64,000 nucleotides of DNA from assembly GCF_003265705.1 (NCBI RefSeq), contig NW_020313057.1, forward strand, positions 2,763,893-2,827,892. The letters run 5' to 3'. Positions 1 through 11,294 of this stretch are shown piece by piece. This stretch comes from Callorhinus ursinus. Lineage: Eukaryota; Chordata; Mammalia; Carnivora; Otariidae. Both the position numbers and the translations under genes were made by a program. The notes under the pieces are model-generated. The model made no database searches, was not told the DNA's origin, and was given only the letters and a program-made list of their open reading frames with translations. The first letter of the stretch is position 1. Each line of letters opens with the position of its first letter.

Positions 1-459
1 ATTATGAAAATCAAACCAAATGCTTGGAAAAGAACGAAGATGAGCTGCTTAAGACAAATGGCTGTCAAATTAGGTGTAGGCAAGAGAATTATATAAGACG
101 AGCAAAGTAGTAAAAATCAAGGCTTCTTTACTGAGATTTCTTTGCAATTCTCTTCACATTCTTTCTCCCATTTGAAGAAACAAATTGGAAATTGTGTTGT
201 TAATGCAACGTAGGCATGATTTGTGTGGGAAAAAAAAAACAAGGGAACTCCAATTGGAAGGCTTACGTTTAGAGGAAAACTTGACCCTACAATCAAATCA
301 ATAAGTAAGCAAATGCCTAATATATATTTACATTAAATTAAATGTGTAAGGCAAAGATTATTTTTATATGATTTCCTGCACTGATCACTGATCAACTGAC
401 CGTCTACCTGAACCAATAGCCAATAAGAGGCTTCCTAGTGTACAGATCCTTTAACATAC
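1..459. other. AT-rich sequence, nothing recognised
   Basis: No splice-framed open frame, RNA gene or repeat that I recognise; contains only a short A-run near 230. Confidence 0.4.
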
Positions 460-765
460 TTCTTAGGTGCTGTATCCTTCTGGAAGCTTACTCTGACTCT
501 CCTCTTCACTCTGGATTAAAAATCCCTTGTCCTAGCTCCCAGCTGTTCATCCATCACAGCATTTTATCACTTCATAACTGGTTTGCTTAATTGTCTATCT
601 CCTCCACTGAACCATGAGCTTGCTGAGAGCAGTGAACTCATTTGTAATATTCTCCATATTTTTATTTAATATTATTAAAATACTCTCATTTTAATATTCT
701 TCTGAAACACTGCATGACCTCTGTGTGGATGCACAAATGTTCACTGAATGAATGTTGAAATGTAG
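460..765 (+). mobile_element. L2 LINE 3' end fragment
   Basis: The order of motifs matches the L2 3' untranslated end: a pyrimidine-rich CTCTGACTCTCC segment, TATCACTTCATAACTGG, then 'CCATGAGCTTGCTGAGAGCAG' in the position of the usual CATGAGGGCAGGGAC box, and the terminal AATGTTCACTGAATGAATG. Heavily diverged and ancient. Confidence 0.55.
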
Positions 766-1684
766 ACTTCATTACAGGTGTTTATGAAATAACCAAGATC
801 AAAAACAAAGATATTACTTTATGAAAAAATTTTGTGGGGATTGTTTCTCTGGTATTTAAGATGTGTTATGTAATGAGCGTGAAGAGAAACTACCTGGGGA
901 TCAGGTAGTATTTTACTGTTTTTACTGTTTGTTTACTGTTTGTTTAATGTATCTTACTGTTAGTGTGCCTCATATTGACACATCTTCTCTTAACTGCAAG
1001 ATATTTTTGTATGTATTTTTCACCCTGCAGGATTTTTCCACCTCTTTTTTTCTCTCCCTGTGTTACACTGTTTCCAGCAGCTAACAAGCAAGTTGTAGAA
1101 CTGGGCTGGTGCCACCCCACATCAGCTGGGAAAACCTCAGAGAATCTGAATCCTTCTATTTCAAATATTGTTTATTCTCCTTCTCCCTTCCCCGACTTCA
1201 AATCAACATATGCTTCCAGTCTGGGAATCTAGGGGAGTTCTCAAAGCCATTTATCCGTTTCCTTTAATAGACTTGTAGCCTAGTTAAGCTAAGCATTAGC
1301 TTACTTTTTGTCCTTTATGTTCTTCATGTTCTTCAATTCCTTGGTCTTCACTCTTTAATCAAATGTCTTGCTTTAATTTCCCCCTGGCCCTGTGGCATTG
1401 GGCTTGTGTCTGGCCACACAGTGCTCCTTTTCACATACATTTTGAGAAGTGGCCCACAGGAGGAAATATTTCATCCAAAGTGAGCATTACATTTTGGACA
1501 CTTAAGAGCTTGGAACCAAAGAGTCTACAGTAGGAGTCAATCACAGACACAAATGTCACAGGCACAGTTAACAGAAAAATTATAAAATTAATCTATGTGA
1601 TATAAGCAACAGTTTAACATGTGCTTTCAAAGCATCGCAAAGTAGAATGGTCCCTTCCCCTGGAGTCCCCTGAAAGCAATTGCA
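766..1684. other. Unassigned sequence
   Basis: Contains repeated TTTACTGTTTG-like words near 910-945 and short T-rich frames starting at 863 and 963 with no coding character. No feature is supported. Confidence 0.35.
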
Positions 1685-1790
1685 AATTGAAAAAACAGAG
1701 ACCCTAAGAAATGAAACTCTCTTTATTGCAAATGACTTGATGATCTACATTACAAATCCCAAAGCATGCTCAGAAACAGCTAAGGGAACT

Positions 1791-1847
1791 AATATGAAAG
1801 TTTATCACATTCATATCACACGAATATGAAAGTTTATCACATTCATA
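1791..1847. repeat. Short tandem duplication, two 25-bp identical copies
   Basis: The 25-bp stretch at 1,791-1,815 (AATATGAAAGTTTATCACAT...) recurs exactly at 1,823-1,847, a repeat period of 32 bp, inside the L1 remnant. Canonical L1 does not carry this repeat as far as I know, so it arose after insertion. Confidence 0.9.
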
Positions 1848-3139
1848 GGATACAAAGCAATCAGTTGTATTTCTGTACACTGGTAACAAACAATGGGCAA
1901 TTGAAACTGTAAATAAAATTTACAATAGCATCAAAACCATGAAATACTTAGGGATAACTTTAACAAAATATGTGTAAGTTTTATGTGCCAAAGAATATAA
2001 AACACTGAGGAGCGAGATCTGAAAAGACCTAAATGAATGGAAAGATATACCATGTTTATGGATTATAAGACTAAATATTGTGATGATGTCAGTTCTCTCC
2101 AAACTGATCTGTAGATTTAATATAATCTCAGTTAAAATCTCAGCAAGTTTTTTGAAAAAAAAATCAACATGTTGATTCTAATATGTGTATGGAAAAGCAA
2201 AGGACTTAGCATAACCAAAATACTTTTGTGAAAGAACAAAGTTGGATGACTCACTGAGCTGACTGATTTTAAGACTTAGTATAAAGGCAAGACAAATAAA
2301 ATATTATGGTATTAATGAAAGGATAGATATATAGACACATGGTACAGAATAGAAAGTCCAGAAATAGACACACACTTATATAGTCAGTTGATCTTCCACA
2401 GAGCTACCCAGGTAATTCAATGTATAAAAAATTGTCTTTTCAACAAATGAAGCTGAAGCGATTGAACATCCCTTTGCCAAAAAAAACTCAAAGCCAAAAC
2501 AACAACAACAACAATAACAAAAAGCTCACCCTTACCTAGCACCACAGACAAAAATAGATCATAGACCTAAATGTAAAGCAAAAACTAAAAAAAACATCTA
2601 GAAGAAAACATAAGAGAAAGTATTTGGGACCTTGGCTTGGGCAAAGGTTTTTTAGCTAAGACACAAAAACACAAACCACAAAAGGAAAAAAAATGAATGA
2701 ATATGACAACAAACTTAAAGTTTTTACTTCTCCGGAAGACCCTGTTAAGAAAATAAAAAGAGAAGTTACAGACAGGGAGAAAATACTTGCAAGACATACA
2801 CTTAATAAGGGATAAAAAATTTCTTACATCTTAATCTAAACTAAGAAAACACAACCAATAAAAGCTGGATAGAAGATTTGAACAGACGCTCCACTAAAGA
2901 AAATATATGGGTGGCAAATAAGCACATGAAAAGATGTTTGACATCATAAGCTATTAGGGAAATGAAAATTAAAACCACAGTGAGCTATCATTTAACATAT
3001 TAGAATGGTTAAAATAAAAAACACTGACAAGACCAAGCACTGACAGAGCATAGAACAACCAAAATTCACACGCATTGCTGGTGGGGATGTAAATGCAGAC
3101 ACTAGCTGCGGCTCCTATCGAGCAAAATATACACTTACC

Positions 3140-3592
3140 ACATGGATAGATTTCCTAGGGCTGCGGTAATAAAGTATCACTAACTGAGGGGCTTAAAACA
3201 AACGACATTTCAATTTATTGTCTTATCGTCTCATGCTTCTGGCAGCTGAAAGGGTGAAACCAGGGGGTCAGCAGAGCCGGGATCCCTCTGAAATTTATAA
3301 GGGAGTATCCTTCCTTGCATCTTCTCACTGTGGGTGCTTGCCGGCAATCCTTGGCATTCTTTGGCCTATAGATGCTTTCCTCCAATATCTGCTTCCATTG
3401 CCGTTTCTGTGTCTCCTCTCCTCTTAGAAGGACACTAGTCATATTAGGTTAAGGGTCCATCCAAATCCAATATGAGCTCATCTTAATTAATTACAGCTGC
3501 ACTTTTTTCCAAATGAGGTCACATTCTGAGGTACAGGGCATGAGGATTTCAACATTCTATTGGGGGGGACATAATTCAACTCATAATACCAT
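3140..3592 (-). mobile_element. Antisense MaLR (MLT1-type) solo LTR inside L1
   Basis: Reads on the minus strand like an MLT1-group LTR. On the plus strand the reverse complement begins with GATTTCCTAGGGCTGCGGTAA and ends with GGGGACATAATTCAACTCATAATA, with AGAAGGACACTAGTCATATTAG and AATGAGGTCACATTCTGAGG between. No internal region follows, so it is a solo LTR. It splits the L1, which resumes at about 3,593. Confidence 0.75.
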
Positions 3593-3622
3593 TCAACCCA
3601 ACAATCCCATCCTTAGGTATTT

Positions 3623-3823
3623 TATTAAACACTTATTTATTTATTTTAGAGAGAGCGCATGAGCAAGCAGGGGAGAGGGGAAGAGGGAGAGAGAGAATCC
3701 TGAAGCCGACTCCCCGCTGAGCGTGGAGCCCAATGTGGGGCTCGATCCCGGGACCCTGAGACCATGACCTGAGCTGAAATCAAGAGTCAACCGCTTAAAT
3801 GGCTGCGCCACCCAGGCGCCCCT
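3623..3823 (-). mobile_element. Can-SINE (tRNA-Lys derived), minus strand
   Basis: Full-length element read on the minus strand: tRNA-like head at the right (GCCACCCAGGCGCCCC), poly-T/ATTTATTTATTT tail at the left. Flanked by a 16-bp target-site duplication, CCATCCTTAGGTATTT, at 3,607-3,622 and 3,824-3,839. Inserted into L1. Confidence 0.95.
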
Positions 3824-4147
3824 CCATCCTTAGGTATTTACCCAAGATGAATGAAAACAATGTCCTCACAAAGACCTGTATGAGATGTTTATAGCAGCTT
3901 TATTTATGGTCATCCAAAATAGGAACCAACCCAAACATTCATCAACTGTGAATGAGTAAATGTGGTACATCCATATGGTAGAATGCCACTTGGCAATAAA
4001 AGGGCCAAACTCCTGATACATCCAAGAGCGTAGGTGGATCTCAAAGCTTGATGTTAAATGAAGGAGCTGCACAGAAAAGACTGGAAACTACCATTTACTC
4101 AACAATCTGGAAAAGGCAGAACTATGAGGCAAAAAGCAGATGAACCA

Positions 4148-4346
4148 GGGGCGCCTGGGTGGCTCAGTCGGTTACGCGGCTGCCTTCGGCTCAGGTCGTG
4201 ATCCCGAGGTCCTGGGATCGAGCCCCGCATCGGGCTCCCTGCTCGGCGGGAAGCCTGCTTCTCCCTCTCCCACTCCCCCTGCTTGTGTTCCTGCTCTCAC
4301 TGTGTCTCTCTCTGTCAAATAAATAAATAAAATCTTTAAAAAAAGC
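4148..4346 (+). mobile_element. Can-SINE, plus strand
   Basis: Starts GGGGCGCCTGGGTGGCTCAG, ends AAATAAATAAATAAAATCTTTAAAAAA. Imperfect target-site duplication AAAAAGCAGATGAACCAG before and AAAAAGCAAAGGAACCAG after. Inserted near the 3' end of L1. A 60-codon frame starting at 4,140 is SINE sequence, not a gene. Confidence 0.95.
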
Positions 4347-4545
4347 AAAGGAACCAGACATGGGAAAAGCATACTGATCCCAAAGTCTCAAGAGGGGACT
4401 TTTTCAGATGATGAAAATATTCTCCATCATAATTGTGGTGGTGGTGGTTATATAACCGCATACATTTGTCAAAAGAGTGATTTTTACTGTGTGTAAATTA
4501 TACCTCCATAAAACTGACTTTCACAGTCTCAGGTACTGCATTTGC

Positions 4546-5340
4546 AAATCAAAATACTTAAAAAAAATAGAACCCAAGATTCTTTGAGACCTCACTGTAG
4601 GTGATCTGTATATAAACTTTTCTAATTTGAGGAATTAAGGTTTCTAAAAAAGATTGTTACACATATTAGGATTAATTGACGTTAGCAAACATCAATATCG
4701 CTTCCTGCGGCTGGAGATCAAGAAAGGAAATCTCTAGAGAGCCAGGGTCCGTCCTTTGGGGGAATGGTGCTCAGATCACTACAGGGAGAAGCCCCTAAGA
4801 CAATTAGAGAGTTAGAAAGCCATCATGGTGAGAAGCAGCAAGGCCTCCAACCCCACCTCCTGTGTGCACCTTGGGCTCTTTCCTCGGCATTGACCTGAAT
4901 GTTCCCCACTTAGTTCTCCTGACAGCGCTTCTTGGGACACTGCTGTGCTCTGGCCCCCCTAACAGGACAACCTTCTCTTGGTTTTCATCTGTCTTGCTCT
5001 GGGCTTATCGTTCTGTTTTTGTCTGCACTCAGATATGGATAAATGACTTTTGTGTTTCCTACCGGTTGTGAAATTATGATATGTTAAGCTTCACATGATA
5101 GAATGTATAATTTTATGTTAAATCGTATTTGTTGTATACCAAATTTTTTTTTTAAGACTGCGTCTCCTGCCGAGCATGACCCCTTTCTGAACAAGACTGG
5201 GGCTCTTTCTTCACTTTGTGTTTCAAGGTTAAGAGTCCTGTGTCTTCCCCAGGGGTCAGAACCAGAGAGGGCCTTACTTTCAGGTGCAACCCCCCCCCTC
5301 CCTTTACAGATACACTTCTCTTAATACACAACAACTGCTT
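4546..5340. other. Unassigned sequence
   Basis: Moderately GC-rich at 4,690-5,060 and 5,155-5,310, with no splice-framed open frame and no repeat that I can name. It might be an old LTR because it leads toward the pyrimidine tract and AATAAA near 5,944, but the evidence is weak. Confidence 0.3.
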
Positions 5341-5357
5341 AAAAGGAACATAACAAG

Positions 5358-5570
5358 GGGTGCCTGGGCGGTGAAGTCGGCTAAACATCTGACTCTTGGT
5401 TTCGGCTCAGGGCATGATCTCAGGGTGGTGAGGTTGAGCCTCAGTTCAGGCGCCATGCTCAGCAGGGAGTCTGCCTCGGACTCTCGCGCGCTCTGGCCCC
5501 CCCCCCCCCCCCCTCTCGCACGTGCTCTCTCTCTCTCTCAAATAAATAAATAAATCTTAAAAAAAAAAAA
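5358..5570 (+). mobile_element. Can-SINE, plus strand, with poly-C expansion
   Basis: Starts GGGTGCCTGGGCGGTGAAGTC and ends in an A-run. Target-site duplication AAAAGGAACATAACAAG (5,341-5,357) and AAAAGGAACATAGCAAG (5,571-5,587), one mismatch. Contains a run of about 17 C at 5,497-5,513 followed by (CT)n. Confidence 0.95.
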
Positions 5571-5689
5571 AAAAGGAACATAGCAAGAATGCCACACATG
5601 CCTCAACAGGAAGGTTTGTTTCCTGAGGCTTTCATTCATGGTGAAAACCAGGGATTGACCTTCCAAAAAAAGATCTTAAGATACCCCGC

Positions 5690-5855
5690 GTCTTTCTCCC
5701 TGCCAATCCCCGCCCCTCCGTTTCCTCTTCTCCCCCCCCCCTCCTGTTCCGCTTAGCTCTTTCCTCTTCTTGCTCCCTATTCTCCATCCTCCCCTCTCCC
5801 CTCACTTCTCCTCCTCCTCTATCTCCCATCTGCCCACCTGACCATCTTCTGTCTA
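5690..5855. repeat. Long polypyrimidine tract
   Basis: About 165 bp consisting largely of C and T on the plus strand, with only scattered purines, from CTTTCTCCCTGCC to ACCATCTTCTGTC. It is not a simple tandem repeat. A short acceptor-like TTCCCTGCTCTCTTGGCAG follows at 5,872-5,890. Confidence 0.8.
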
Positions 5856-6505
5856 CTTGATATTTTGTATTTTCCCTGCTCTCTTGGCAGCGAGACTGTG
5901 ACAAGGGACTCACGTGTATTTTTCACTAATGCTGTTCTTATTTAATAAAGTTTGGTGTTCTCCGATAAGCCTAGCAGAAAAACTCTACAAACTTGCCCAC
6001 AGTATACTCCCTGGGGGCTTCCACTTTTTTATTGCCAGGCAGACGTAGGCAAGGAACAATACCCTATATTGGGTCTGGTGTGGTTCCAGCTCATGCATAT
6101 TCATATTTCCTACTTCATTAGTAGTCCCCTGGGCTGACTCTGGGTCATCAGGAGAGCCCTGAGAATTGTGGAAATCTCAATTAAGACAATGCTCCTTGTC
6201 TTTTCATTGGCCTTGATATTTTTTGAAACACAAGTTTCCAATTGCTCCATAGAACTGCTAATCAGATTTCTTTTCTATATATAAAAGTAAATCTGAAGAA
6301 CAGTTACTCCAGCAAATGTGCAATGTGCCCTAAGTTCAGCTTTATCAAAAGTCCCAATAAAGACACTCAGTTCTGCATTCCACAAGCAGATTAAAATCAT
6401 CTAAAAAAAAATAATGTCTCTAAGGACCTTTGCATAACACAGCAGGGAAATACCTAACATCTTTTAGAAAGATTTAAAATAATGACTATAAAAATGTTTG
6501 GGAGG

Positions 6506-6719
6506 GAGGCGCCTGGGTGGCTCAGTCAGTCAAGCGTCTGACTCTTGATTTTGGCTAAGGTCATGATCTCAGAGTCATGAGATCGAGTGCCCTGTTGGGC
6601 TCCACGCTCAGCACAGAGTCTGCCTAAGATTTTCTCCATCTCCCTCTGCCCCTCCCCCCTGCAGCTCCCCTTGCACTCACTCTCTCTCTAAAAAAACAAA
6701 AATTGAAAAAAATTGAAAA
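6506..6719 (+). mobile_element. Can-SINE, plus strand
   Basis: GGCGCCTGGGTGGCTCAGTCAG head, A-rich tail containing AAAAATTGAAAAAAATTG. Target-site duplication ATAAAAATGTTTG (6,489-6,501) against ATAAAAATATTTG (6,720-6,732). Confidence 0.9.
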
Positions 6720-6834
6720 ATAAAAATATTTGAAGAAATAAGCTGTTAAGCTAAATTTCTTTGTGATTATGTCATATAATTGGGAAGTGATATAATAATA
6801 CTTTAAGTCATTTTATCATAGTGATTTTTAATAT

Positions 6835-7300
6835 AATTTAACAAATATCTATAGCTCCTGTTATGGAGCTAAGAGCCCCGAGGGAATGAAAATGCCGTCT
6901 GCCCTCAAGATTTACAAGGGAATCAGGGAAAAAAGATATGCACAAAAAATCGTAATGTACAACAGATAACAAGTTTGTTATCTTCTTGAGTGTAGATACT
7001 GTGCCTTTCATTTAACTTATATTCCTCTCAAATCTAGCTCAGTCCTTTACACACAGAGATACTTAATAAGTGTGTTGGGAAAACTAAGTGTTCTAAAAAG
7101 GAAATAATGCAAGCAATTAATGCAGATTACAAACGTTAGGGAAGGTCTCACAGAAATAGGACTTGAGCTGAAACTTAATATATGGGTAAAATTTGGATCT
7201 GTTCAAAGGGAGAGGCAGAGCATTCCTGGCCAGAGAAAAGAGCATGAATGAGATTCAGAGGTGGGAGCAAGTGTGCTGAGCAGGTGTGAGGGAAATCGGC
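6835..7300 (-). mobile_element. L2 LINE fragments, minus strand
   Basis: Two parts resemble the reverse complement of L2 3' sequence: 'GCTAAGAGCCCCGAGGGAATG..CCGTCTGCCCTCAAG' near 6,870-6,905, and 'GGAAGGTCTCACAGAAATAG..GAGCTGAAACTTAA' plus 'GCAGAGCATTCCTGGCCAGAG' at 7,140-7,240. Between them 6,976-7,080 looks like a plus-strand L2/MIR tail. Boundaries are uncertain. Confidence 0.4.
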
Positions 7301-8260
7301 TGGAGCAGAGCGTTCCCTCAGGGTTTAATGTTTAGAAAGCCAATAAACATAATCACTAATCCTCTCAGTACAGGATCATTCCCATCAGCTTAGGAAGAGC
7401 ATACCAAGAATTACACACAGACCTCAATAGGCCATTCATTTCTTCCCTTTTAAAACCAAAACCAAACAGAACCTTTCTTGGCTCTATATTCCCCTCTCTA
7501 AAAAAAGTTGCCTGTACCAGCCGCCTCTAAGTCCTCTCCCTGAATCTCTCTTGAAGTCACCCCAGTAAGGCTCCCATGCCCACAGCTCCGCCAAAGATAC
7601 CTGAGTGGGTAAATCCACCTGTCAGGTCCCAGCGCCCAGCTCTATGGACCTGGGACCTTCCAGCAGTGTTTGAGACAGGTGCCTGCTCTCTCCTCCTTGA
7701 GCCACTGGCCTCGCCCGTCTGCCAGGACCCATACTGTCCTGGTGTTCACTTATTCCTTGGCCGTTCCTTCTCAGTCCCTTGTGCTAGTGTCCACGCATCT
7801 CCCTGACCCTGAAATGTGGGGGTGGCCCAGGGCCCGGACCTCAGTCATTTCCTAGGTGATATATGCAGGCTCGTGTTCAGTAACATATGCCCACCGATGA
7901 CTTTTAAATTTACAGGTCTGGCCTGGCGCTCCCCTCTTAGCTATAAACTCATATCCAACTACTTGTTGGTATCTTTGGATCACTAAGGGCATATCCCAAA
8001 CCGAACTCCTGATATTCTCTCCCAAAGTGGTTCCTCTCAATAGCTTCCCCTTCTTAGAGAAAGGGAATTCCATCCTTCCATGGCCTCAGGCCAAAAACTT
8101 GGGCATCACCCTTGACTGTCTCCCCCCACCAACCCTTCCACATCTAATCCCTTCGCAAATCCTGTTGACTCTATCTTCAAAATATTCATCATGTGGCCGC
8201 TTCTCATCACTGGTTCAAAGCACCACCTCTCTCTTCTGAATTAATACAAACGCCTTCTTT

Positions 8261-8474
8261 AAAAAAATTATTTATTTATTTATTTATTTATTTGAGAGAG
8301 AGCGCGAGAGCGGCGCGTGTGGGGGGAGGGGCAGAGGGAGAGGACACCCCCCCCCCAAGCGAACTCCCTGCTGACCGCAGAGCCAGATGCAGGGCTCCAT
8401 CCCAGGACCCATGAGATCACCAGGTGAGCCGAAACCGAGAGCCAGACGCCCAGCTGAACCACTCAGGTGCCCCC
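8261..8474 (-). mobile_element. Can-SINE, minus strand, in L2
   Basis: (ATTT)n tail at left, CCACTCAGGTGCCCCC head at right. Short target-site duplication AACGCCTTCT (8,249-8,258) against AAAGCCTTCT (8,475-8,484). Confidence 0.93.
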
Positions 8475-8523
8475 AAAGCCTTCTAAGCACTCTTCTACTT
8501 TTGCTCTCTGGCATTCTGTTTTC

Positions 8524-8728
8524 TTTTCTTTTCTTTTCTTTTTTTTAAGATTTTATTTATTTATTTGACAGAGAGAGACAGCGAGAGCAGGAGCACAAGC
8601 AGGGGGAGTGGGAGAGGGGGAAGCAGGTCTCCCTCTGAGCAGAGAGCCCGATGCGGGGGATCCCAGGAGCCTGGGATCATGACCGGAGCCGAAGGCAGAC
8701 GCCTAACGACTGAGCCACCCAGGAGCCC
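8524..8728 (-). mobile_element. Can-SINE, minus strand, in L2
   Basis: TTTTCTTTTC-rich tail then AAGATTTTATTTATTT; head GAGCCACCCAGGAGCCC. Target-site duplication CTCTGGCATTCTGTTTTC (8,506-8,523) and CTCCGGCATTCTGTTTTC (8,729-8,746), one mismatch over 18 bp. Confidence 0.95.
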
Positions 8729-9439
8729 CTCCGGCATTCTGTTTTCAACCCAGCAGCCTGGCGATCCCTTTAAAATGTGTATCAGACCAGGTCTCTCTTC
8801 TGCTCTGAACCTCCAGTGGCTTCCCAGCTTATTCAGAGAAAAAGCCAGTCTTTTCCCTCCCTGGCCTATGGGGCCTTATATCATTTGTCCTTCCTGCCCT
8901 CCCCTCTCCCCTTACCTCTCTGACCTCATCTTCTATCATCCCTGCTTGCTCAGGCTCTCCAGCCACACTGGCCTCCTGCTGTGCCTGGACTTTGCCGTGT
9001 GCGCCAGCCTCAAGACCTCTGCACCTGCTATTCTAGTAGCCCAGAGAGCTTGTCCTCCAGATGCCGGCACAAGGGACTCCCTCATGTCCTTCAGGTGTTT
9101 GCTTAGATGTCAGAGTCTTCTCAGAAACCTTCCCTTGCTATCCTGTTTAACATTACACATTCCCACCACTGCTTTCTATCCCCTTCTCAACTTTATTATG
9201 TGTTTCTATAGCATAGCAATAATGACCACTCTCTGCATACTATTTGCTTTTCTATTTTTCTTTTTTCTTCCTTCTTTTCTTTCTCCTTTCTACCTTTCCT
9301 GTTTGATTCCCTCTTCTAGAATATACATCCCATAATGGCAGCGATTTTTTATGTTTTGTTCACTATTGTATTCTCAGGGAGTAGAATGGTGCCTGGGACA
9401 AAGAACGTGCTTGAGAAATATTGGTTAAATAAATGAATT

Positions 9440-9570
9440 AATCTGCACTTTACTAATGAGAAAATGGAGTCTTAGAGAAGTGAATAATTTGGCCAAAGTC
9501 ACTCAGCTTGTGAGCCGGGGATGTAAGATGCATAATACCATCTGTTGGACTATGGACCTAACCACTGTAA
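9440..9570 (-). mobile_element. MIR SINE fragment, minus strand
   Basis: Reverse MIR core: TACTAATGAGAAAATGGAGTC, TTAGAGAAGTGAATAATTTGG, CCAAAGTCACTCAGCTTGTGA. Abuts the L2 tail. Confidence 0.55.
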
Positions 9571-9889
9571 TATTTGGCTCTCTGTAGGCAAAGCAAGGAT
9601 CTTTATCTTATACAAGCCATGACACTCTTCTCCAAAGCATTTTGTACCATCTTTTTTGATGATTTCTCTATGACAATGAAAAATTGGATTTTTTTCCCAT
9701 TGTTGAGAGTTAAAATTTGCTCAAAAGTAAATAAGGACAACAAAAGAAAATATTAATTCCAAAGCCACATGATGATAGATTACTAAAAGTTTTACTTTTT
9801 GATTCAGTTCTATTTGGATAAGATAGGAAAAAAAATCAGGAATTAAATTAATCATCCAAAGTAGTACAATAGATCAAAAAAACTTCACA

Positions 9890-10035
9890 GAAGAAGAAAT
9901 ATCGTGAGTAATGTTGCAGTGAATGTGGAATACATATATCTCTTCAAGGTACTGATTTCATTTCCTTTGCATATATACCCAGAAGAGGGATTGTTGGATC
10001 ATACGGTAGTTCTATTTTTAAGAAATACATTTCTT
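9890..10035 (-). mobile_element. L1 ORF2 fragment, minus strand
   Basis: On the plus strand it reads TAATGTTGCAGTGAATGTGG, ATATACCCAGAAGAGGGATT, GGATCATACGGTAGTTCTAT, the reverse complement of the L1 ORF2 C-terminal coding block. Confidence 0.6.
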
Positions 10036-10059
10036 AAAGAAAGAAGTAACTGAATTTTA

Positions 10060-10265
10060 TTTTTATTTTTTTTTTGAGATTTTATTTATTTATTTGACAG
10101 AGAGAGAGATAGTGAGAGCAGGAACACAAGCAGGGGGAGCGGGAGAGGGAGAAGCAGGCTTCCGCCCAAGGAGGGAGCCTGATGTGGGACTCGATCCCAG
10201 GAACCCAGGATCACGACATGAGCCGAAGACAGGCACTTAACCATCTGAGCCACCCAGGCACCCCT
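10060..10265 (-). mobile_element. Can-SINE, minus strand
   Basis: GAGATTTTATTTATTTATTTGACAG tail side and GAGCCACCCAGGCACCCC head. No clean target-site duplication is visible. Confidence 0.92.
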
Positions 10266-11294
10266 CTGAGAAAATTCTAATTGCTGATCCAATTCGTTGC
10301 AAGTTTATGGGACTCCAGGTTTCCTATTTAATCCTCAGTTGGTTGTATTTTTGTAGGAAGGTTTCCATTTCATCCAAATGTTCAAATAAAGTGGCTCGTA
10401 GTGTTTCTGAATTCACTTTTTAGCCTTTGATTACCGATAATCATGTGTCCATTTTCATTCCTAATGTATTTTTTACTTGTTTTCTGTCTTTCTCTGTCTC
10501 TCATCATTTTGGACAGAGATTTTTCCAATTGAATTGGTCTTTTAAAGAGAAAGATAATTTCTTATATTTTTACAATTCTTTCTTTCCTTCTTTCTTTCTT
10601 TCTTTCTTTCATCCTTTTAACTAGTTGTTTATGCTCTGATGAGGATGATGGCAGATGGCATAGAGCAGTTGCTGTAGAGAGAAATGACCTGGGGAAAGCA
10701 AGTGCATGTCAAAGTATTGTTTCCTGCCATGTGTCTCAGCTGTTGACTTGCAAAAGGGTGGTCATTAGGGCAAAGCTGGAACCAGGACAGGGCAGGTTGT
10801 CCTGAGCAATGAGGGTGGCTGTCTGAGAGGTGAACGGGCAGAATTACAAAACACTTCCAGAAATTGCCTTCAGTTGCCTGAGAAGGACTCTGTCCTGTTA
10901 TTCATTCTTCCTCTCTTTTTCCTTATCAAGTTTAACTCTTTATCAACATTATCCAGCAAAAGCTAACATTAGTTAGAATTTTAGTTCATGTCAAATTATG
11001 GTGGGACAACTAAAGGAATGTTATCATTCAAAGAGCATTTTTTCAAGCCCAGTAATCCTTAGCATTCCTAATGTGTGGGTGATACAATTTTTTAAGCAGA
11101 GTTAATAAGCAAACTTTCTCTGGCAAGATTTAACATTAGCTGCAGTTTGGACTTTAGTTGTAAGCTCAGAATGGATGGAGCAGTCCTCCTCTCTAGCCAA
11201 GCCTGGACAGCAACAGAAATACAATTAATGCTATAATTTCCATATGGAAGAAACAAGCACCTCTGTATATATGTATATAAAAGTGCCATAATTT
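10266..11294. other. Unassigned sequence with one TTTC microsatellite
   Basis: Contains (TTTC)n at about 10,578-10,610 and no supported gene. Sequence 10,640-11,290 is single-copy as far as I can judge. Confidence 0.4.

Larger units (their letters stand above)
1685..4545 (+). mobile_element. Broken L1 LINE, ORF2 C-terminal half plus 3' UTR
   Basis: An old truncated L1 in sense orientation. Near 1,720 a segment corresponds to the reverse transcriptase active-site region of ORF2 (CTCTTTATTGCAAATGAC), with the catalytic aspartate context altered. Further on are the conserved blocks ACAATAGCATCAAAA, CTTAGGGATAA and, near 3,880-4,030, the 'ATAGCAGCTTTATTTATGG ... CATCAACTGTGAATGAGTAAA' C-terminal block, then a 3' UTR ending near AATTATACCTCCATAAA (4,497-4,512). 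Numerous stops and frameshifts make it non-functional. It is interrupted by an antisense MaLR LTR (3,140-3,592) and two Can-SINEs (3,623 and 4,148), so it is the oldest of the four. Confidence 0.85.
7880..9437 (+). mobile_element. L2 LINE, 3' part, split by two Can-SINEs
   Basis: Clear L2 succession in sense orientation: CATATCCAACTACTTG, CCAAACCGAACTCCTGATATTC, CTTGGGCATCACCCTTGACTG, AATCCTGTTGACTCTA (ORF2 end), then after the SINEs CCTCCAGTGGCTTCCCAGC, TCTCCAGCCACACTGGCCTCC, CCTGGGACAAAGAACGTGC and a tail near AAATATTGGTTAAATAAATGA. Ancient and non-functional. A 256-codon frame at 8,565-9,335 crosses the SINE/L2 junction and is not a gene. Confidence 0.85.

Noticed and set aside
4148..4346. 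tRNA-like gene at the head of Can-SINEs
   Set aside because: The tRNA-Lys resemblance is the SINE's ancestral head; the cloverleaf is decayed and the element carries a SINE body and tail.
8565..9335. 256-codon plus-strand open frame
   Set aside because: Begins inside an antisense Can-SINE and runs through sense L2 3' sequence; composition of L2, no protein family.
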